Shown here: in pieces, positions 10,919 through 14,766 of the stretch
Layout of the letters: each line of letters starts with the position of its first letter
Position numbering within the stretch: the first letter of the stretch is position 1
NCBI GenBank assembly: GCA_934454115.1
Contig: CAKSFQ010000032.1
Coordinates: 1-14,766, forward strand
Direction: 5' to 3'
DNA length: 14,766 bases
Origin: an uncultured Clostridia bacterium
GTDB taxonomy: Bacteria; Bacillota; Clostridia; Monoglobales; Monoglobaceae
Notes under the pieces: model-generated
Databases searched by the model: none
Seen by the model: only the letters and a program-made list of their open reading frames with translations
What the model was told of the DNA's origin: nothing
Translations under genes and position numbers: made by a program

Positions 10919-10948
10919 AAATGACATAGCATTTCTGCTATGTCATTT
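10919..10948. repeat. 30-bp direct repeat (hairpin), right copy
   Basis: Identical to 10658-10687, same orientation including the TTTC loop. Because the stem is nearly palindromic, the loop sequence is what shows that the copies are direct and not inverted. It lies 12 bases beyond the tsaD stop at 10961. Confidence 0.8.
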
Positions 10949-10950
10949 TT
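10919..10950 (+). terminator. Hairpin terminator, right copy (plus-strand T tract)
   Basis: The stem 10922-10931/10936-10945 is followed on the plus strand by TTTTT and a T/C-rich run. In the minus (tsaD) direction this copy is followed by TTTCAGAC rather than a T tract, so it should terminate weakly there. It keeps the plus-strand half of the inferred ancestral bidirectional terminator. Confidence 0.55.
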
Positions 10951-10960
10951 CCTTTTCTTT

Positions 10961-11974
10961 CTATGCCATGGTGTCCAGCGGCAAATTCGGAATCGCGTTG
11001 AGCGACATATCCGCGGTGTCGCCGTTTTGCATCGCGTAAAAAGCGGCGCAGCCAATCATTGCCGCATTGTCGGTGCAAAGCTTAGGCGATGGATACTGAA
11101 ACGCAAGCTGATTTTCCTCTGCCGCTTTTGCGATGCGTTCACGCAATGGCCGGTTTGCCGCCACGCCGCCGGCAAGCGCAATACGGGAAACCCGCTGTTC
11201 CTTTGCGCATTTTATCAGGTGATCGGACAAAACGTCAATCACGGCCTCCTGAAACGAGGCAGCAACATCATCTTTGTTAATTTTGATTCCCTTTTGTTCT
11301 GCGTTGTGGATATAGTTCAGCACCGCGGTTTTCACACCGCTAAAGCTAAAGTCAAAACCGTGCTCTCCCATATTGACACGGGGAAAATAAATGGCGTTGG
11401 GATCTCCGTTTTCTGCATGCTTTTGAATCTGCGGACCGCCGGGATACCCAAACCCAAGGACTCTGGAAACCTTATCAAATGCCTCGCCGGCCGCGTCATC
11501 CCGCGTTCTTGCAAGCACATGGTAGTTCGCATAATCCTTAACCAAAACGATGTGGCTGTGGCCGCCGGAAGCGACCAGACAAAGAAAGGGAGGACGAAAA
11601 TCCGGGTTTTCTAAATAATTGGCGCAGATATGACCCTTGATATGATGCACCGGAATCAGTGGCTTTGATAGCGCAAAAGAAAGCGCCTTTGCCGTTGAAA
11701 CGCCAACCAGCAGCGCGCCGACCAGCCCCGGGCCGTAGGTAACGGCGATCGCATCCATATCCGACAGGGCATAGCCGCTGTCCGCCATCGCACGATCAAT
11801 GACCGCACTGATGTTTTCAATATGTTTCCGAGAGGCGATTTCCGGCACAACGCCTCCATAGATTTTATGCAGTGCAATCTGTGTGTTAATCACATTCGAT
11901 AAAATGTTTGTTCCGTCCTCAACGACCGCAGCCGCTGTCTCGTCACAAGAACTTTCGATTGCTAAAATCTTCAT
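10961..11974 (-). CDS. tsaD: tRNA N6-adenosine threonylcarbamoyltransferase
   Basis: Catalytic subunit of the complex that transfers the threonylcarbamoyl group from TC-AMP to A37 of ANN-decoding tRNAs (t6A), in the cytosol. The 337-residue protein has full family length. The ASKHA-fold N-terminus is [18 protein letters not shown]. The metal-binding histidines are His111 and His115 in HHIKGH. Other signatures are [23 protein letters not shown] and [13 protein letters not shown]. It begins 18 bases after rimI with GGGAG upstream, so the two are cotranscribed. The partner genes tsaB and tsaE, commonly adjacent in Bacillota, are not in this window. Confidence 0.98.
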   Translation of the reverse strand: MKILAIESSCDETAAAVVEDGTNILSNVINTQIALHKIYGGVVPEIASRKHIENISAVIDRAMADSGYALSDMDAIAVTYGPGLVGALLVGVSTAKALSFALSKPLIPVHHIKGHICANYLENPDFRPPFLCLVASGGHSHIVLVKDYANYHVLARTRDDAAGEAFDKVSRVLGFGYPGGPQIQKHAENGDPNAIYFPRVNMGEHGFDFSFSGVKTAVLNYIHNAEQKGIKINKDDVAASFQEAVIDVLSDHLIKCAKEQRVSRIALAGGVAANRPLRERIAKAAEENQLAFQYPSPKLCTDNAAMIGCAAFYAMQNGDTADMSLNAIPNLPLDTMA

Positions 11975-11992
11975 AGTATGTCTCCCTTTCGG

Positions 11993-12442
11993 CTATCTCG
12001 ACAAATCCTTAGTCATAATGACAGCATCTTCTCTGTCTTTGTAATACTGCCTTCGCATTCCCTGCACCGTAAAGCCCATCGATGCATAAAGCGCCCTGGC
12101 TGCCGCATTGCTGCGCCGAACCTCCAGCGTAATCGATGCCATGTTCTCCTCGATGCAAACATCAATCAGCTTGGTAAGCAGACGCTTCCCCAGCCCTCGT
12201 CGCCGACAGTCTGGGCAGACAGCCAGGTTTGTGATATTGCCTGCATCATACATAAGCCATACGCCGCCGTATCCGAGAATCGCTCCCGTCTCCGTGTCCG
12301 ATAAGACAAAAAACCGGGACAGCGGATTGTGAAGCTCCTCTTCAAACGAAATTCGCGGCCACGGATCATTGGGAAAGCAGCGCTTTTCAATCGTCAAAAC
12401 GATATCAATATCCGCATCTTTCAACGGCACAATTTGTATCAT
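11993..12442 (-). CDS. rimI: GNAT-family N-acetyltransferase, RimI type
   Basis: Acetyltransferase expected to acetylate the N-terminal residue of ribosomal protein S18 or other proteins, using acetyl-CoA. The 149-residue protein is a single GNAT domain. The acetyl-CoA loop is CRRRGLGKRLL (RxxGxG). The RimI-type C-terminal block has SNAAARALYASMGF, then RRQYYKDREDAVIMTKDL, where the tyrosines and ED/M pattern fit RimI. I chose ATG 12442 over an upstream in-frame ATG (12493): it overlaps the preceding stop as ATGA, has GGGAGAGG five bases upstream and begins at the conserved MIQIVPLKDADID. The placement between sua5 and tsaD is typical; the substrate is inferred from family. Confidence 0.92.
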   Translation of the reverse strand: MIQIVPLKDADIDIVLTIEKRCFPNDPWPRISFEEELHNPLSRFFVLSDTETGAILGYGGVWLMYDAGNITNLAVCPDCRRRGLGKRLLTKLIDVCIEENMASITLEVRRSNAAARALYASMGFTVQGMRRQYYKDREDAVIMTKDLSR

Positions 12443-13896
12443 AAGTGCCTCTCCCATCCCTTTTGCAGCAGACGCGCGATCTGATCGCGGCACCTTTGAT
12501 AATCCAAAAGCGTGCCGCCGTAGGGGTCAGAGACGTCCGTATCCTCGCCGCCCCACGCAGAGAGGGTGGATATCTTATCGGCATACATCGAAAACGCGTT
12601 ACAGAGCATTTGCCGATGTGCTTTTGTCATGGTTAAGATGCAGTCCGCATTCTTTATTTTTTCTTCTGTGATCGGCGCGGAGCGGTGCGCACGCAAATCA
12701 ATGCCAATTTCCTGCATTGCGGCGATAGCATTCTCTGATGCCGGTGCACCGCCGGCGCAGATACCGGCAGAAGAGATCCGATACTCCCTATGATGTGCGT
12801 CTGCCATATGCCGAAAAATCCCCTCCGCCATAGGGCTGCGGCAGGTATTCCCGGTGCATACAAACAAAAAGCTTTCTTTCGGTTTATCAAGATCCAAAAC
12901 CCGATTGCCGGAGGCGCGGTACAGGCGATTGCGCACGGCGCTCCACATTCCGTAGTCCGGAATCTCCGGCGCAAGAATCAGTGAAACGCCTGCATCGTCA
13001 AGGCTTCGCAATCCGTCAAAAAGACGGTGCGCCGCCGATTGCGGATTATTTTTACCACCCAGGGAATAGGTCACCAATGCGGGGCTAAGGGTCGGAAATT
13101 CATCAAAGACCAGCATGCCGACCTTTTCGGTTTCGCAGCGGTTTTTCACGTAATTTTGAACCTGGTCAAAGCTGCCGTGCAGAATCAGAACCTCGGCACG
13201 AGGCGCATAGTGCTTATATTTAAGACCGGGAGACTTAGGCGCCTCCCCGGTCTTTGCCTCGGTAACCACCCGAATCGTACCGACGACCTTCTCCAGTTCT
13301 TCTTTGGTTACACCGCCCGGCCGATATAAAACAGGCGTCTTGCCGCTGATATCCAAAACTGTAGATTCAACGCCAACGCTGCAATCGCCGCCATCGATGA
13401 TGGCGTCAACACGGCCATCCATGTCACGCTTTACATGCGCAAAGGCGGTCGGGCTGGGATAGCCGGAACGGTTGGCAGACGGCGCGGCAATCGGTAAATT
13501 TGCATACGTTAAAAGCTCCCTCGCGACCGGGTGAGACGGCATACGAACCGCCACCGTTTCCATACCGCCGGTTACTGCATAGGGGATTTGATCGGATTTT
13601 TGAAAAATCAGTGTAAGCGGCCCCGGCCAGAACCTCTCCATCAGCTGTTTGGCACAGGCCGGAATCTCCCGTACAATGTTGGGGAGCAAATCCGCTGAGG
13701 CGATATGAACAATCAATGGATTATCCGATGGACGCCCTTTGGCCTCATAGATTTTTTTGATTGCCGCAGAATCCAGGGCATTTGCGCCAAGCCCATAGAC
13801 CGTTTCGGTCGGAAAAATCACCGTGCCGCCGCCTTTTAGCAGCTCTGCGGCTATTTTTAAATCTCCATCCTGCGGTTTTAAGTATTTTGTTTTCAT
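12439..13896 (-). CDS. Fused threonylcarbamoyl-AMP synthase (Sua5) and low-molecular-weight (arginine-type) phosphatase
   Basis: A 485-residue two-enzyme fusion. The N-terminal YrdC domain (about 1-205) makes threonylcarbamoyl-AMP from threonine, bicarbonate and ATP for t6A synthesis. It shows PTETVYGLG, KGRPSDNPLIVH (KxR/SxN, 53-59) and SANRSGYPSPT. A Sua5 domain (about 220-330, starting PGLKYKHYAPRAEVLIL) follows, so this is Sua5/YwlC rather than short TsaC. Residues 341-485 are a full low-molecular-weight phosphatase: CTGNTCRS (Cys347, Arg353) and DPYGG (Asp457). Thr351 matches the threonine that B. subtilis YwlE uses to favour phosphoarginine, where tyrosine phosphatases have Ile. The start is ATG 13896: residues before it (to 13968) are unconserved and run through a terminator. 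AGGAAAG lies upstream. Frameshift-free; the domains are joined by a short linker. Confidence 0.94.
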   Translation of the reverse strand: MKTKYLKPQDGDLKIAAELLKGGGTVIFPTETVYGLGANALDSAAIKKIYEAKGRPSDNPLIVHIASADLLPNIVREIPACAKQLMERFWPGPLTLIFQKSDQIPYAVTGGMETVAVRMPSHPVARELLTYANLPIAAPSANRSGYPSPTAFAHVKRDMDGRVDAIIDGGDCSVGVESTVLDISGKTPVLYRPGGVTKEELEKVVGTIRVVTEAKTGEAPKSPGLKYKHYAPRAEVLILHGSFDQVQNYVKNRCETEKVGMLVFDEFPTLSPALVTYSLGGKNNPQSAAHRLFDGLRSLDDAGVSLILAPEIPDYGMWSAVRNRLYRASGNRVLDLDKPKESFLFVCTGNTCRSPMAEGIFRHMADAHHREYRISSAGICAGGAPASENAIAAMQEIGIDLRAHRSAPITEEKIKNADCILTMTKAHRQMLCNAFSMYADKISTLSAWGGEDTDVSDPYGGTLLDYQRCRDQIARLLQKGWERHL

Positions 13897-13929
13897 AAAT
13901 TTCGCTTCTTTCCTGATAAAAGGGGACGT

Positions 13930-13966
13930 AAAAAAGCTCAGACCGCAATAACGCCCGCTCTGAAGC
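13930..13966 (-). terminator. Intrinsic terminator between prfA and sua5
   Basis: On the minus strand GCTTCAGA (13966-13959) pairs with TCTGAGC (13942-13936), with one bulged T, over a loop with two further G-C pairs. It is followed by six T residues (13935-13930). It lies 36 bases after the prfA stop. Only 33 bases separate its T tract from the sua5 ATG, and I see no clear promoter there, so sua5 may depend on read-through or on a promoter overlapping the hairpin. Confidence 0.6.
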
Positions 13967-14002
13967 ATTTTTCTATCCCCGAAAGAGGGCGCATAGCCTG
14001 GT

Positions 14003-14766
14003 TTACGACAGATCCTCTGCCTGCGCCTTCAGTTTTTCACTTTGGTCCGAGGTAATCAGCGCGTCGATGATCTCATCCAGATCACCGTTCATCACCTGCT
14101 CTAACTTATAAAGCGTAAGCCCGATCCGGTGATCGGTGACTCTTCCCTGCGGAAAATTATAGGTACGAATCCGCTCACTGCGGTCGCCCGTTCCAACCTG
14201 ACTCTTCCGATCCGCTGCAATCGAGGCGTTTCGCTCCTGCTCCATCTTGTCATACAGTCTGGATCGCAGCATCTTCATGGCTGCCTCGCGGTTTTTATGC
14301 TGCGAACGCTCGTCCTGGCAGGCGACCACGATGCCGGTCGGGATATGCGTAATACGAATGGCAGATTCCGTCTTGTTAACGTGCTGACCGCCGGCGCCGC
14401 TGGAACGGTAGGTGTCGATCTGCAAATCTTCCGGGTTAATGGCAACCTCAACCTCATCCACCTCCGGCAAAACAGCCACGGTAACCGTTGAGGTATGGAT
14501 TCTGCCGCTGGACTCCGTCTCCGGGACGCGCTGGACGCGGTGTACACCGCTCTCGAATTTTAGGCGGCTGTAGGCGCCCTCGCCCTCCAGCATAAAGGTC
14601 ACTTCCTTAATGCCGCCGATGCCGATTTCGTTCATGCTGAGGACTTCGGTTTTCCAGCGCTTGGTGTCGGCGTACATGGAATACATGCGGAACAGATCAC
14701 CGGCAAAGAGCGCGGCCTCATCGCCGCCGGCGCCGCCGCGGATTTCCACGATGACATTTTTGTCAT
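14003..14766 (-). CDS. prfA: Peptide chain release factor 1 (5' end outside window)
   Basis: Release factor that recognises UAA and UAG in the ribosomal A site and triggers peptide release. The C-terminal 253 or so residues are visible; the family is about 355-360 long, so roughly 100 N-terminal residues lie beyond the right edge. Reading in from the edge, the frame is [20 protein letters not shown], typical RF1 domain 2. The codon-recognition motif is PxT (PET in [14 protein letters not shown]), which marks RF1; RF2 would have SPF. The catalytic GGQ is in [20 protein letters not shown]. The protein ends [16 protein letters not shown] at 14749 is internal, not a start. prmC (the GGQ methyltransferase), often directly downstream, is absent here. 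Confidence 0.97.
   Translation of the reverse strand, partial: DKNVIVEIRGGAGGDEAALFAGDLFRMYSMYADTKRWKTEVLSMNEIGIGGIKEVTFMLEGEGAYSRLKFESGVHRVQRVPETESSGRIHTSTVTVAVLPEVDEVEVAINPEDLQIDTYRSSGAGGQHVNKTESAIRITHIPTGIVVACQDERSQHKNREAAMKMLRSRLYDKMEQERNASIAADRKSQVGTGDRSERIRTYNFPQGRVTDHRIGLTLYKLEQVMNGDLDEIIDALITSDQSEKLKAQAEDLS

Noticed and set aside
10658..10948. CRISPR array (palindromic direct repeats around a spacer)
   Set aside because: Only two repeats, a 231-bp interval far longer than a spacer, the interval itself occurs elsewhere in the window, and no cas genes are present.
10940..11614. 224-residue plus-strand reading frame opposite tsaD
   Set aside because: Antisense shadow of a clearly conserved gene; the translation is rich in Cys, His and Arg and has no family features. 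The same holds for the 303-residue plus-strand frame opposite atpB (3186-4097).
13897..13968. Longer N-terminus of the Sua5 fusion from ATG 13968
   Set aside because: The extra 24 residues are not Sua5-like and are encoded by the terminator hairpin and its T tract. ATG 13896 has its own ribosome site and starts at the conserved region.

Overview
The window suggests a Gram-positive anaerobe of the Bacillota, most likely class Clostridia. The evidence is a nine-gene V/A-type ATPase operon in the same subunit order as the Enterococcus hirae ntp operon, a YwlE-type phosphatase domain, strong AGGAGG-type ribosome binding sites with several GTG/TTG starts, and a clostridial style of short operons closed by intrinsic terminators. 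Base composition looks mixed, about half G+C by eye. I cannot name a genus.

All genes lie on the minus strand, so transcription runs from high to low coordinates. On the right is the 3' part of prfA (release factor 1, cut by the window edge), closed by a hairpin terminator. Next is a compact three-gene unit: a fused sua5-ywlE gene (threonylcarbamoyl-AMP synthase plus low-molecular-weight phosphatase), rimI, and tsaD. Two of these enzymes make the universal tRNA modification t6A. RimI is the usual genomic partner of tsaD.

Downstream of tsaD lies a 375-base gene-free stretch (10586-10960). It holds a small foldback element, about 231 bp, flanked by two identical 30-bp copies of a terminator hairpin. 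It looks like a MITE-type insertion into the tsaD terminator that duplicated the whole hairpin.

The centre (1974-10576) is the V/A-ATPase operon in the order H(G)-I-K-E-C-F-A-B-D. Junctions are overlapping or tightly spaced. The rotor subunit K carries the full set of sodium-binding residues known from E. hirae NtpK, so the enzyme probably couples ATP to Na+ rather than H+. At the left, pyrG (CTP synthase) has its own near-consensus promoter and a long leader hairpin. A second, inverted copy of the foldback element lies beyond pyrG at the left edge, next to a perfect palindrome, and runs out of the window.

The most interesting signals are the element that appears to target and duplicate terminator hairpins, the Sua5-YwlE fusion with the threonine typical of arginine phosphatases, the Na+ signature of the ATPase rotor, and the structured pyrG leader.
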